Positions 22,236 to 33,600 of a stretch of 64,000 bases of DNA are shown one piece after another. This DNA is from Theileria orientalis strain Shintoku (lineage: Eukaryota; Apicomplexa; Aconoidasida; Piroplasmida; Theileriidae). The stretch covers positions 1,096,001 through 1,160,000 of the forward strand of contig NC_025260.1 in the NCBI RefSeq assembly GCF_000740895.1, read 5' to 3'. Each line of letters begins with the position of its first letter. Positions within the stretch are counted from its first letter, which is position 1. The notes beneath the pieces are model-generated. The model saw only the letters and a program-made list of their open reading frames with translations, had not been told where the DNA came from and made no database searches. The position numbers and the translations under genes were made by a program.

Positions 22236-23587
22236 ATGGTGTACAGTAGCTTATTTAGATTAAAATTTATTGATTTGTCTAAACTTCCTGTTTTAAAATT
22301 TAGAAATACTAAATGTTTTTACAGTACGAGCGCCCATAAATTCATATTAAACAACAATGTAGTTTTAAATATCAACTCACTTGATACCATTATGTATAAA
22401 ATGAATAAATCAAATAGAAAGGCAGTTAATACTAGTTTATTAAATGACAGTTGGGATCATATTAAGAAATATGACCACGTTTGTGTTAACTTACACGAAA
22501 ATGACTTAGTTTTCATCAATGCCTTTATCGATATTGTAAATGAAGGCAAAAGTAAGAACAGATATTTAGTAAAGAGAATACGAAAGCAGTACGGAGAGTA
22601 CATTGCCCTTATGAACGCCATCAATAAGTTTAATAAAAACTGTTTTCTATTCGGACTACATCGCAAATCGGAGTTAGCCAACTTCGGGGACGTTGTCATG
22701 AGCAACAAATCTGAGATAATAAAGCTTTTTTACTTGATTCTAGCCCACACGAGTAACCTCTTGAATTGTACGTTTACTTTAAATTTATATCTTTATTTTT
22801 ACGCCTACCCTTCCTTTCTGATGTGCCATTAATTGCTTTTCAGCTGATAAGGGACTTGAGGAACTGAAACGGCTCTGCCCAAACGTTTATAAATTGGTTG
22901 TGGTCAACAAGTCAAGATACTACTTACACAAGCTAATGGGATTCATATCAGGTAAGTATACTCAGTTACACCTGTGCGTATGTGTTTATAAATATATGGT
23001 TTTGCATATGCTTATAAATGTGTTTAAATGTACATTTGTGCTTATGTATACTTACGTGTACTTTCAAAAGTTATGTTTATTTACTAATTACACACATTGT
23101 AGGCTTAAATCCTAATAAAAGAGTGGATGTGATGGTTGTGCTGGACAAGTATTTACAGCCTCACCTTATCCAGTTACTGCATCAAATTAGTGCCCGTGAT
23201 ATTGATAATGGTTTTAATACCATTGTTAACAACTCTGCTAAGGCTAACACTGGAGCTAATAGTCACACGAGTCATATGAGTACATCAGGTAATGTAGATG
23301 GTTATGGTACTGGTTATGACAACGCTCCCATTGAGGACTTGAGTTATATGGAAGGGGTAAACATGAAAAATTGGTCATTTTTTCTTCTCTTTTACATCTT
23401 TTTACCCATCACCCTATCCTTAGTCCTAATTATCTACGGCCTAACTAAGTACTTATACAACTTAAAAAGGAATAAATTCATTTCTGTCACCATAAGAGAC
23501 GATTCATCTGAGGACGTTGACAATGTAAGGAATCGAAAGTTGAAGCTGAATAAGAAGATTCAATTTTACAACCCACAGAGGGATTAA
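22236..23587 (+). CDS. TraB-like domain protein, probably mitochondrial and membrane-anchored
   Basis: Three exons: 22236-22767, 22844-22951 and 23103-23587, giving 374 residues. The N-terminus (MVYSSLFRLKF, rich in Lys/Arg/Ser and free of acids except Asp14) looks like a mitochondrial targeting signal. The middle resembles the TraB/PrgY fold in order: 'YDHVCVNLHEND' (the 'pdvV.vEL' strand), a basic 'KSKNRYLVKRIRKQYGEYI' helix, 'CFLFGLHRKSELANFG', 'LEELKRLCPNVYKLVVVNKSRYYLHKLM' (the 'ERDRYMA' block), then 'VDVMVVLDKYLQPHLIQLL' where TraB proteins have 'VVAVVGAGHVPGI'. The GxGH motif is not kept. One membrane helix ('FLLFYIFLPITLSLVLIIYG') precedes a basic tail. In plants and animals such proteins reside in the mitochondrial outer membrane. 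The assignment rests on pattern order and is moderate. Confidence 0.5.
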
Positions 23588-24004
23588 TGTTTGTTGTATT
23601 GCTGTTCATCGTACTTTCCTGCTTGATCCATGGTTGCACATTATTTTTTTATTATTTTATAGCTCTCTCACTCCCACTGTAGTCGTGAAATTTTTCTTAT
23701 GTATTTTACTGTTTAGTAAATAAGATAAAACATTGTAATATGTATTGATTGTATATTTAACATTAATTGTATATTATGTTAAACGTTAATTGTATATTGT
23801 GTTAAACATTAATTGTATATTATGTTAAACATTAATTGTATATTATGTTAAACATTAATTGGTAAGTTAAAGACTAATATTCAACCTGGTTTGGTAAAAT
23901 CAATGTCCAATCCTGTTGATGAGAACGTTAAATGTTGTAGTAAGAAAATGTCAATATCATTTAAATAAAACTAATAGTAATCCTCATTGAATAAAAGTGA
24001 TGTG
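23588..24004. other. Convergent intergenic region with tandem repeat
   Basis: These 417 bases form the 3' flanks of two convergent genes. Apart from the repeat at 23757-23865 I see no gene. Confidence 0.55.
23757..23865 (+). repeat. 23-24-bp tandem repeat in the 3' flank
   Basis: About five copies of an AT-rich unit built on TTAAACATTAATTGTATATT lie downstream of the TraB-like gene and before the convergent Cwc21 gene. Confidence 0.88.
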
Positions 24005-25044
24005 TCAACGGTTTCTTTTTCTGTTTCTATTGCTTCTACTGCTACTTCTGGAACTACTGTAACTGCTTAGGGAGGGGCTTCTGTACCTTCCCTTTCTGCC
24101 GCTTCTTCCTCTTCTGCTACTCTCGTAGCTGTCGCTGCTATAACTGCCGTCAGTCCTGTCGTAGTCGCTGTCCCTGGAGTATACGCTGCTGAGGTCGCTG
24201 TGGCTACTGACGGTGCGACTGCTGACGGTCTCAACCCTGTAAGATCTGAGTCTGGGTGAGCCTCTGCGGTCCCTTCTGACGTAGCTGCTGCTCCTGGAGC
24301 TGATACTGCTTGCGTCCGAATCGAAGGAACTGGTCTCATCTCGGCCGCTTGAGTAGCCGCTGACGTCGCTGCTTCCGCTGTAGCTGCGTGACCTGGCTGG
24401 CATTGGCCTGAGAGTGGCGTTTTTACCGAGTCCGAGCGCTCCTTTCTCGGTTGAAGTTCCGCTCGTTTTGTCTACTTTGGCCCCTCCGCTGTTCGAGCTG
24501 TTTTTAATTTTGAGAACTTGTTGTAAATTGTCCATCTGGTCCCTCTTAAGTTGCGCCATTATGTGTTCGTTTCTATAATACAATTATTTAAAAATGATTA
24601 TAAAATTGCATAAATAATATCATGGGATTATCTAGATTATAATAGGAGATTAAACAGATATAATCATAAAAATAATTAAAATCAATCGGAAATACGCTTT
24701 TATCAAATATATTTTGGGGTATTGACTTACTTTGTAACGTCCAAAGAAACGCTGTTTAAATTTTGTAACATAAACTCTCTCTGTTTCTGAATCTCAGTTT
24801 CAATTTCTTGATCGGTCATTGATCCCTTTAGTGTTGTTCTCAGCTGAAGCAGCTTTAACTCGATCTCGCGCTTTTTCTCATGGAGTAATATTGCGGGATC
24901 TGTTCTGCTTTTCGGACGCGATATTGCGTCTGATTGATTCGATAATTTTACCACTTTTTTGCTGGGAAGCGTGGCCAGACTGCGTTGTACATATCCGTTG
25001 GTACCACTGCCCCTAGGGGTCCTCAAACCAACTCCATTAAACAT
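24005..25044 (-). CDS. CWC21: Cwc21/SRRM2-type spliceosome protein with SR tail
   Basis: Two exons: 24731-25044, starting at the ATG at 25044, and 24005-24572, giving 293 residues. The N-terminus 'MFNGVGLRTPRGSGTNGYVQ' is the highly conserved start of Cwc21 and human SRRM2. The cwf21 helices follow ('LHEKKREIELKLLQLRTTL', 'IQKQREFMLQ'), and the splice junction keeps the frame within this domain. The C-terminal 180 residues are Ser/Arg/Tyr/Asp-rich, ending in a strongly basic 'SNRNRKRNR'. Cwc21 sits near the 5' exon in the activated spliceosome and contacts Prp8 and Snu114. The length is intermediate between yeast Cwc21 (135) and the giant animal SRRM2. Confidence 0.9.
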
Positions 25045-25883
25045 TTTTACAATTTAATCAATATCTATATTATTTATTCTATGATATTCCGGTGAGAATC
25101 TCATGTAATTTAATGTATATATGAGTTTATATGAAACTGTATTATTTAGTAATATAAAAGGAATTATAAAGTTCAATCAGTGTTTATTAGAATAATAATA
25201 TGTAATAAATTAAAATTTTTAATGGGTTAATCAAAATATGTCGAGAAACGAATAAATGTTAGTCATAAAGAATGGTAGAAACAGAGGGCAGCAAAAAAGC
25301 AACAAAATTAAAAAAGTTAATTAATCAACATAAAATGAGATATAAACATAAATAAACCAAACTTAAAGTAAAATATCTATCATTGTGTAAAATATTAAGT
25401 ATAAACACATGGAATTAATAAATCTGAAAAGGTGATGTCGTAAACATTTAAATAAAAAAAAGGCCGACTTAAATCTTAACACTAATTTCATAAGGCGTAC
25501 TGGAAAATCTATAAATAGAATAAAATACCCTGACGAAAAGGAGTACATAAGGAAGAAAATGTGGAATCACAGACAATTTTAATGTGTTTAACCTTAAAAT
25601 AAGATCATGAAAATTTAATTTAAGTTTAAGAATCCTGAAAAAACTAATCAGTAAACATTGTAGGAATGTGTAAAGGACAAAATTCTCAGGTAGGTAACAA
25701 GATTAATTCAATTCTATATGGGGGGAGTCAGTACTTCTTACCCATTCTTAAATAATAGATTCGTTATTAATAATTTGTTAAGGCACCCTAAATTGTGTAC
25801 AATTAAACTCAAATTTATTTAGTACCCACAATTATTTGTAGAAATCGTTTATTAATCAATTGTAATAAACAGAGTTTTAAAAA
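25045..25883. other. Divergent promoter region of CWC21 and EF-2
   Basis: These 839 very AT-rich bases lie between divergent genes. They should include the strong promoter and 5' UTR of the elongation-factor gene. No coding frame that splices into either gene is seen, and a 61-codon minus frame has no supporting features. Confidence 0.5.
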
Positions 25884-28800
25884 ATGGTAATTTAATATGT
25901 AATATATCAGCGAACTAGTTAATATTTAAATTTATGTAGTTTGCAGTTAAGTAGAAACCAGTGTGTATCGAATATGTCTTAGGATATTTAAATTACACAG
26001 TTAACTAATTTGGAAGTTTTGAAAATAAAGTAGATAAAGCAGGACACATTAAAATACTAGTTTAAACGACAATGTGTAGGTGAATTTTACAGTAGACCAA
26101 ATGCGAGAAATTATGGGCAATCCGAAAAACATAAGAAATATGTCAGTGATTGCCCACGTCGACCACGGAAAGTCGACGCTGACAGACTCGCTGGTCTCAA
26201 AAGCAGGAATCATAGCAGCGAAAAACGCTGGAGACGCAAGGTTCACAGACACGAGAGCAGACGAACAGGAACGCTGCATCACAATTAAATCGACAGGAAT
26301 CAGCATGTACTTCGAACACGACCTGGACGACGGAAATGGAAAACAGCCATTCCTGATAAACCTTATTGACTCGCCAGGACACGTGGACTTCTCAAGCGAA
26401 GTGACAGCAGCACTGAGAGTGACAGACGGAGCGCTGGTGGTGGTGGACACAATAGAAGGAGTGTGCGTGCAGACGGAAACAGTGCTGAGGCAAGCACTGA
26501 GCGAAAGAATAAGACCAGTGCTGCACGTAAACAAGGTGGACAGAGCACTGTTGGAGCTGCAAATGGGACCGGAGGAAATATATACGACCTTCCTGCACAC
26601 AATAGAAAACGTAAACGTGATCGTGGCGACGTACAACGACCAGCTGATGGGAGACGTGCAAGTGTACCCGGAAAAGGGAACAGTGTCGTTCGGATCAGGA
26701 CTGCACGGCTGGGCGTTCACAATAGAAACATTCGCGAAAATATATAACACGAAGTTCGGAATCAGTAAGGAGAAGATGATGCACTACCTCTGGGGAGACC
26801 ACTTCTTCAGTAAGTCGAAGAAGGCATGGCTGAGCGAGTCGTCACCAGACGCGCCGGAAAGAGCGTTTTGCAACTTTATCATGAAGCCAATCTGCTCACT
26901 CTTCACGAACATCATCAACGAGGACAAGGACAAGTACGTGCCGATGCTGAAGAGCATCGGAGTGGAGCTCAAGGGAGAAGACAAGGAGTTGACAGGAAAG
27001 CAGCTGCTGAAGAGAGTGATGCAGCTGTGGATACCAGCAGGAGACACGCTGCTGGAAATGATCGTGAGTCACCTGCCATCGCCGTTCGAAGCACAAAAGT
27101 ACAGAGTGGAAAACCTGTACCTGGGACCAATGGACGACGAAGCAGCAACAGCAATCAGAAACTGTGACCCTGACGGACCGCTGATGATGTACATCAGTAA
27201 AATGGTGCCGACGAGCGACAAAGGACGCTTCTACGCGTTTGGAAGAGTCTTCTCAGGAACAGTGGCAACAGGACAGAAGGTGCGCATCCAGGGCCCGAAG
27301 TACGTGCCGGGAGATAAGACGGACCTCCTGGTGAAAAACGTGCAGAGAACAGTGCTGATGATGGGAAGGTACACGGAGCAGATCCAGGACGTGCCGTGCG
27401 GAAACACGTGCTGCCTGGTGGGAGTGGACCAGTACATCCTGAAGAGCGGGACGATCACGACGTACGAAAACGCGTACAACATAGCGGACATGAAGTACTC
27501 AGTGAGCCCAGTGGTGAGAGTGGCAGTGAAGCCGAAGGACTCGAAGGAACTCCCGAAGCTCGTGGAGGGACTGAAGAAGCTGAGTAAGTCGGATCCCCTG
27601 GTGCTGTGCACGACTGAGGAGAGCGGAGAGCACATCATAGCAGGCTGCGGAGAGCTGCACGTGGAAATATGCCTGAAGGACCTGAGGGACGAGTACGCGC
27701 AGATCGACTTCATAGTTTCGGATCCAGTGGTGAGTTACAGAGAGACGGTGGCCTCAGAGTCGTCAGTCACGTGCCTCTCGAAGAGCCCGAACAAGCACAA
27801 CAGGCTCTACATGAAGGCGGAGCCGTTCGCAGAGGGTCTGAGCGAGGCAGTGGAGGAGAACAAGGTGACGAGCCGCGACGACCCGAAGGAAAGAGCGAAC
27901 AGACTGGCGGACGACTTCGGCTGGGACAAAAACGCAGCGCAGAAGATATGGTGCTTCGGCCCGGAGACGACGGGACCCAACTTCCTGGTCGACATGACCT
28001 CGGGAGTGCAGTACCTGGCGGAGATCAAGGACCACTGCAACAGCGCATTCCAGTGGGCGACAAAGGAGGGCGTGCTCTGCGACGAGAACATGCGCGGAGT
28101 GCGCTTCAACCTGCTCGACGTGACGATGCACGCGGACGCGATCCACAGAGGCTCGGGTCAGATCCTGCCGACGTGCCGCCGCTGCCTGTACGCGTGTCAG
28201 CTGACGGCGCAGCCGAAGCTGCAGGAGCCGATCTTCCTGGTGGACATCAACTGCCCACAGGTAAATTATTAGCGCAAGTTATGCAGTTACGTATACATAT
28301 GCGGTTAGGTAGTTGTGTAGATAGCTAAATAGTCGGTTATGCCTAGTTACGCTGTTAGTTATGCAGTTACGTATATATAAGCTGTTACGTATATATATGA
28401 GGTTAGGTAGTTGTGTAGATAGCTAAATAGTCGGTTATGCCTAGTTACGCTGTTAGTTATGCAGTTACGTATATATAAGCTGTTACGTATATATATGAGG
28501 TTAGGTAGTTGTGTAGATAGCTAAATAGTCGGTTATGCCTAGTTACGCTGTTAGTTATGCAGTTACGTATATATAAGCTGTTACGTATATATATGAGGTT
28601 AGGTATATGTTATGCCGTTAGTAAGGTAGTTACAGCAACAAGTAATTAGTTTTATTCTTATGTAGTTAGTTGTGCAGTTACGTATATATATGTGGTTGGT
28701 TAGTTAGGTACTATCGACCACCGTTGATAAACATGGGTGTTAAGTCGCATACTACCTGAAAAAATTACGTGACACTGACCATTGAGTAGGACGCAGTGGG

Positions 28801-29107
28801 AGGAGTGTACAGCACACTTAACCAGAGGCGCGGACACGTCTTCCACGAGGAAAACAGAGCAGGAACGCCACTGGTGGAAATCAAGGCATACCTGCCAGTG
28901 TCAGAAAGCTTCGGATTCACAACGGCACTGAGAGCGTCGACGTCAGGACAGGCGTTCCCACAGTGCGTGTTCGACCACTGGCAACTGCTGACAGGAGACG
29001 CACTGGAAAAAGGATCGAAACTAAACGAAATAGTGACACAAATAAGAGTGAGAAAGGGACTAAAGGAGGAAATACCAGCACTGGATAACTTCTTCGACAA
29101 GTTGTAA
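25884..29107 (+). CDS. EEF2: Translation elongation factor 2
   Basis: Three exons: 25884-25886 (only the ATG), 26080-28260 and 28790-29107, giving 833 residues, as usual for eukaryotic EF-2. The ATG-only exon is inferred because exon 2 begins at an acceptor with '[12 protein letters not shown]', the canonical second residue onward, and the ATG at 25884 is followed directly by a GT donor. GTPase motifs are 'AHVDHGKST' near residue 25, 'DSPGHVDF' and 'NKVD'. The diphthamide loop '[11 protein letters not shown]' places the modified His at about residue 690. The protein ends in 'NFFDKL'. EF-2 translocates peptidyl-tRNA on the 80S ribosome. The codon usage is markedly GC-richer than in neighbouring genes, consistent with high expression. 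Many open frames on both strands inside it are shadows. Confidence 0.95.
28278..28610 (+). repeat. 98-bp minisatellite in EF-2 intron 2
   Basis: A 98-base unit recurs with exact spacing (the word AGCTAAATAGTC starts at 28323, 28421 and 28519) within the 529-base intron 28261-28789. It is rich in GTTACGTATATA and TAGTTA words. Confidence 0.92.
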
Positions 29108-29496
29108 ATTGAATTGCTACAAACAAGATCAGCAACATCAGATGATAAAATGTTAATAGTAATTTATAAGTATGTGATAGGTAATGATAGAACAGATGTG
29201 ATAGCATATAGTACTTAGCGATGACACAAGGTGTAAGTAAGTGCGTAAATAGTAGTTAGGGTTGGTAATTGTTAAAAAAAGGTAAGAATGAGAAGGAATG
29301 AGAGAAGACCCAATTGATGTGTAACAAGACAGTGGAAAAAATTAAAAAAATTAAATTCAAATATATAAAAGTAAATATAATAAAAAATAAAAAGTAAAAG
29401 AGTAAAAAAAAAGGAAAAAATAAAAAAGGAAAATAAAGGAAAGTGATAAAAATAATAGTGGTGATGTTAAAAAAACAGTAAAAATAAATAGATAGC
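29108..29496. other. Spacer between EF-2 and NSE2
   Basis: These 389 bases become extremely A-rich on the plus strand towards the NSE2 start. The Phe-rich minus-strand frame here comes from that composition. Confidence 0.5.
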
Positions 29497-30498
29497 ATGG
29501 ATGAAATCCAACCACAAAATGAAATATACGGAATGACTAAAGCATGGTCACGCTATAACGATTACCTGTACTCAATAATAAACCAATTGCTGTCATTAAC
29601 ATACGCACATAAATATTTCGGTAAGTCAAATAAAAAATAAAATAAATAAAAAAATAAAATGTGTAATTAAAAAAATTAATAAAAATATAAAAAAGTAAAT
29701 AAAAAATAAAAAAAAGAGAAAAAATAAAAAAATATAGGCTCTAATGAAACATGTGAAGTGTTGAAGAATATATACGGAATATTGAAAGAAGAAATTGAAC
29801 ACCTGAAACAATTGCAAGGAGAATTGAATAATACAAGTAAATTTAAAATAATCAATAGATAAGTAGAAGAAAAAAAAGAAGAAGACGATATAAATAAAAA
29901 TGTGTAGATATAAGATACATAGAGGAGAAAAGAAACTTTAATTTTGAAAAAATAAGTAAAATAATAGGGGAAATACTAGATTCTAAAAATAAAATAGAGG
30001 AAGTCTCAGTGGAAGAAAGTAAATCGACGTTTCAAGAACTTTGTCCAATATCAAGAAATACAATAATACAGCCCGTTACACAAAAGTAGGAGGGATAGAA
30101 ATAGAGTAAATATAATACATAGTTACAGTAAAACTACAAAATGTTTAAAAAAAAGTAAAAGTGTAATAAATATGATTTTAAGGTACTCTGACACAGAGGA
30201 GACTTGCGATCATATATTTGAAAGGAATAACATATTGCAATTCCTGTAAGTGGCCATTTGGGAAGATAGAAAGATAGTTAAAAGAGTAGTAAAAATATAC
30301 ATATAAAACGGGGAAATATGGTAATTTAGGAAAAACAGAGGCGCAATAAGCTGCCCAGTGATAGGTTGTAAAAAAAGAGTAGCAAAGGAGTACTTGCACA
30401 GGGACTTGGAGCTAGGATACTTTAGAAAGAAGAAACAGTTCCGCAAATCAGTAGAAAACATAAACAATAACCTGATTAAGCCCTTCATCCTGGTATGA
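29497..30498 (+). CDS. NSE2: SP-RING SUMO E3 ligase of the Smc5/6 complex (Nse2/Mms21-like)
   Basis: Five small exons: 29497-29620, 29738-29836, 29908-30085, 30183-30245 and 30330-30498, giving 210 residues. No single exon is long enough to stand out. The N-terminal half is helical, fitting the Smc5-binding coiled coil. The C-terminal half is an SP-RING: 'LCPISRNTIIQPVTQ', then 'ETCDHIFERNNILQFL' carrying Cys and His ligands, then 'SCPVIGCKKRVAKEYL' carrying the last two Cys, then a basic tail. Spacing fits zf-Nse better than PIAS-type rings. Nse2 SUMOylates repair and cohesion proteins. Introns are about 95% A/T, contrasting with the exons. The sirtuin gene begins 187 bases downstream on the same strand. 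Confidence 0.8.
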
Positions 30499-30684
30499 AG
30501 TAGGTAACGTGGACGAAGTGTAAGCCATAAGTGGCATAATATTAACAGATAGATAGAATTGATAGATAGAAAGCACTATTAAAAGTGTAAACGACGACGT
30601 AGAGTTAGTGGTAGTTATGGTATTGCATGGTAGATGTTAGTTGGTGAGTACAACATGACGGCAACGTAGGAGTGAACGTAAACG

Positions 30685-33600
30685 ATGGTTAGCAGTGCGT
30701 TGAACTATGCAAACAGACTAAAAACAAACAACAACAAGGGCCCACTGGGCCAGGTGGAGTTGTTTGACACCAGTGCGCAGGTGTCGAAGAAGACGAGTCT
30801 CCTGTACGACTTTATGGTCGAGTCGGAAATGGCAATAGTACACACAGGTAATAGTTGAGTCGATAGTAATTAGTTATATTGCTGAACGAATAATTGGCGG
30901 TAGCAACTGCCCATATTGACATTAGTTGGCGTCAGACAATAGTAGCTAGGCAGTTAAACACTAGGTGTTGATGCATTATGCGAGTGGTAGTTACTGCTAT
31001 TGATGCATTATGCGAGTGGTAGTTACTGCTATTGATGCATTATGCGAGTGGTAGTTACTGCTATTGATACATTATGCGTGTGGTAGTTACTGCTATTGAT
31101 ACATTATGCGTGTGGTAGTTACTATTATTGATACATTATGCGTGTGGTAGTTACTGCTATTGATGCATTATGCGTGTGGTAGTTACTGCTATTGATGCAT
31201 TATACAATTTATAACATTGTTTTTTAGGAGCTGGTGTCTCAACTGGGTCAGGAATACCAGATTTTAGAGGACCCTCGGGAATTTGGACGATTATGAATAC
31301 AAGTAAAGAAGAGGAGGAGGACGAAGGAGAGTGTTCAGATAACACAAACGAGGGGCAAGTGGCTAAAAGGAGAAGAAGGCCCAGAAAAAAATTGACAGAC
31401 GCAAACTGTATACCAACAAGAAAAATGGTAGTGGAGGAGAGGATTGTCACGCGCAGTAAAGCAAAAAATAGGGAAAACGACGAAGAAAGTAACACGAGCT
31501 CATCGCAGAATACGGAAACCATTAGTAACCAAAGTACCCAAGATGACAACAACACAAACACTGACGCCAATTACAACACTGACAGCGATAACATTAACAG
31601 CGCTGACATTAACAGTGCTGACATTAACAGTGCTAACACTGATCCCAATGGCACCAACTATAACAACGCCTCTGGCAATCACACCACTGCTAAAGACGGC
31701 ACAATAAGTAACACTGACAACATCAACACCAGTGTAAATGGCACGAGCATCAGTGAACACAGTAAGGGGAAGCGTGGCTGCAAAAAAAGGAATGTCGACA
31801 GCAGCACAAATTATGCTTCCAACAACAACATCAGTACCACTAACAACACCAATAACAATGGCACAAAAGGCATTGACCCTAACACGCACAACAGTAACGC
31901 TAATAACATGAATGGAGTAAACAAAGGTGTTGATTCCAAAGGGGAAAGTAATGCCCAGGAGGTTCCAAAGAGGAAGAGAGGCCGACCAAGGAAAAGTAAA
32001 CGGATTGAGGAGAATATTAAGGACGAAGCTGAAAGTCAGGAACCAGAGGAAAAGTATAAGAACAAGTTGCCAGATATTTGTAAGCCTGATGATACTTGTA
32101 AGGCTGAAGGTATGTATAAGGACGATGGTATTGCTATGGCTGATGATACTTGTAAGGACGATATTTATAAGCCTGATGGTATTGCTAAGGGCTACATTGC
32201 TAAAAACGATGAAAAGGTAGAGGAAGAGAACGAGAACGTGAAGGAGGAAGAAGTGAAGCGGGAGTCAGATGGATCAGAGTGTGGAGAAGTGAATAAAAGC
32301 GAGTACGTGGTCTACGGGAACAAGAAGACGAAGGCAGTGGAGTTTATACTGGCGCTGCCATCAGAAGCGCACCTGTGCATACTGCAGCTGCTCAAAAGTG
32401 AAAAGATAAAGTTCATAATAACGCAGAACATAGACGGACTCCACTCGCTCTCAGGAGTGCCCTTCAACAAGCTGGCGGAGCTCCACGGCAACGTGTTCGT
32501 GCAGAGGTGCTTGCACTGCGCAAGAAGGTTTCAGAGGTCATACGTGGCGCCAACGATATCGTTCCACGCAACGGGAGACCTGTGCGGTAAGTTTATATAG
32601 CAATTAGCTACTAGTAGTAGTAGTAATAGTAATAGTAATAGTAGTAGTAGTATTAACAGTAGCGGTAGTAGTGGTGGTAATTGTGGTAGTATTAACATCA
32701 GTATTAGTAGTAACAGTAACATTAGTGATGGTAATAACAACATTAGTGATAATATTAGTAGTGGTAATATAACTGCTCAATAAGCATTAATAACTGTACC
32801 ATAGGGTTGTGCTCATTTCCACCATTGAACCTGCTGACGGATGTGGTCCTGGACTGGTTTGACTGCTACGAGGAGCACTTTGAAAACATATCGACGAGGA
32901 AGGCAGAAGAGGCGGATTTTCACCTGTCGCTAGGAACGTCACTGCACATAGAGCCAGCATGCCACTACGCATCCAACGACTACCACAGGAAGTTGGATGC
33001 GCCGCTGGTCATAGTAAACTACCAGAGCACGAAGCTAGACCCGGAATCGGATTTGATCATACACGACGACGTCAACAAGGTCTGCAGCTCACTGCTGAAG
33101 AAGTTCGACATGCAAATCCCAGTCTTCAAGAGAAAGTCGCACCTGATAGTGCTGAAGCACCAAGTCATGGACAACAACTGCGTTATGATAATAAAAATGT
33201 CGTCAATAAGCACAATGAGAATAGTGACGGAACAAAGAGGAACCCCGGAGTACGCGGACAGCATGAAAAACGTAATGGAAGACCCGCCGAGTGGATTCAA
33301 GGACGGAGTGGAGTGGGAGTGCGTGAACAAGGTTCAGGGGACTTACAAGTTCACGTTTAACAAGAACTTTTGGCTGAGGCTGACGCTCTTTTACGAAACA
33401 CAGGTAGGATTGATACGGGTTAATGGTAGTTATTGGTAACTGGTAGTTATTGATAATGGTAACTGGAAAATTAAACTAATGAAAACAATGTAGGTGATTG
33501 TTGAGGTGCCATATGAACGAGTTCCGTTGTTCAAAGCGGAAATATGGGAATTTGATATATGCGCAACCAATGGATCGAAGCTGAAGGAGGAACCTAATAC

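Noticed and set aside
27763..28146. Long open frames antisense to or overlapping EF-2
   Set aside because: EF-2 is GC-rich here, with biased third positions, which opens other frames. None has family motifs, and the EF-2 frame is certain.
29256..29498. Phe/Leu-rich minus-strand frame
   Set aside because: It comes from A-rich plus-strand sequence before NSE2 and is composition only.
30968..31203. Regular 32-bp repeats resembling a CRISPR array
   Set aside because: Repeats are directly adjacent with no unique spacers, lie in an intron of a eukaryotic gene, and vary slightly. This is a minisatellite.
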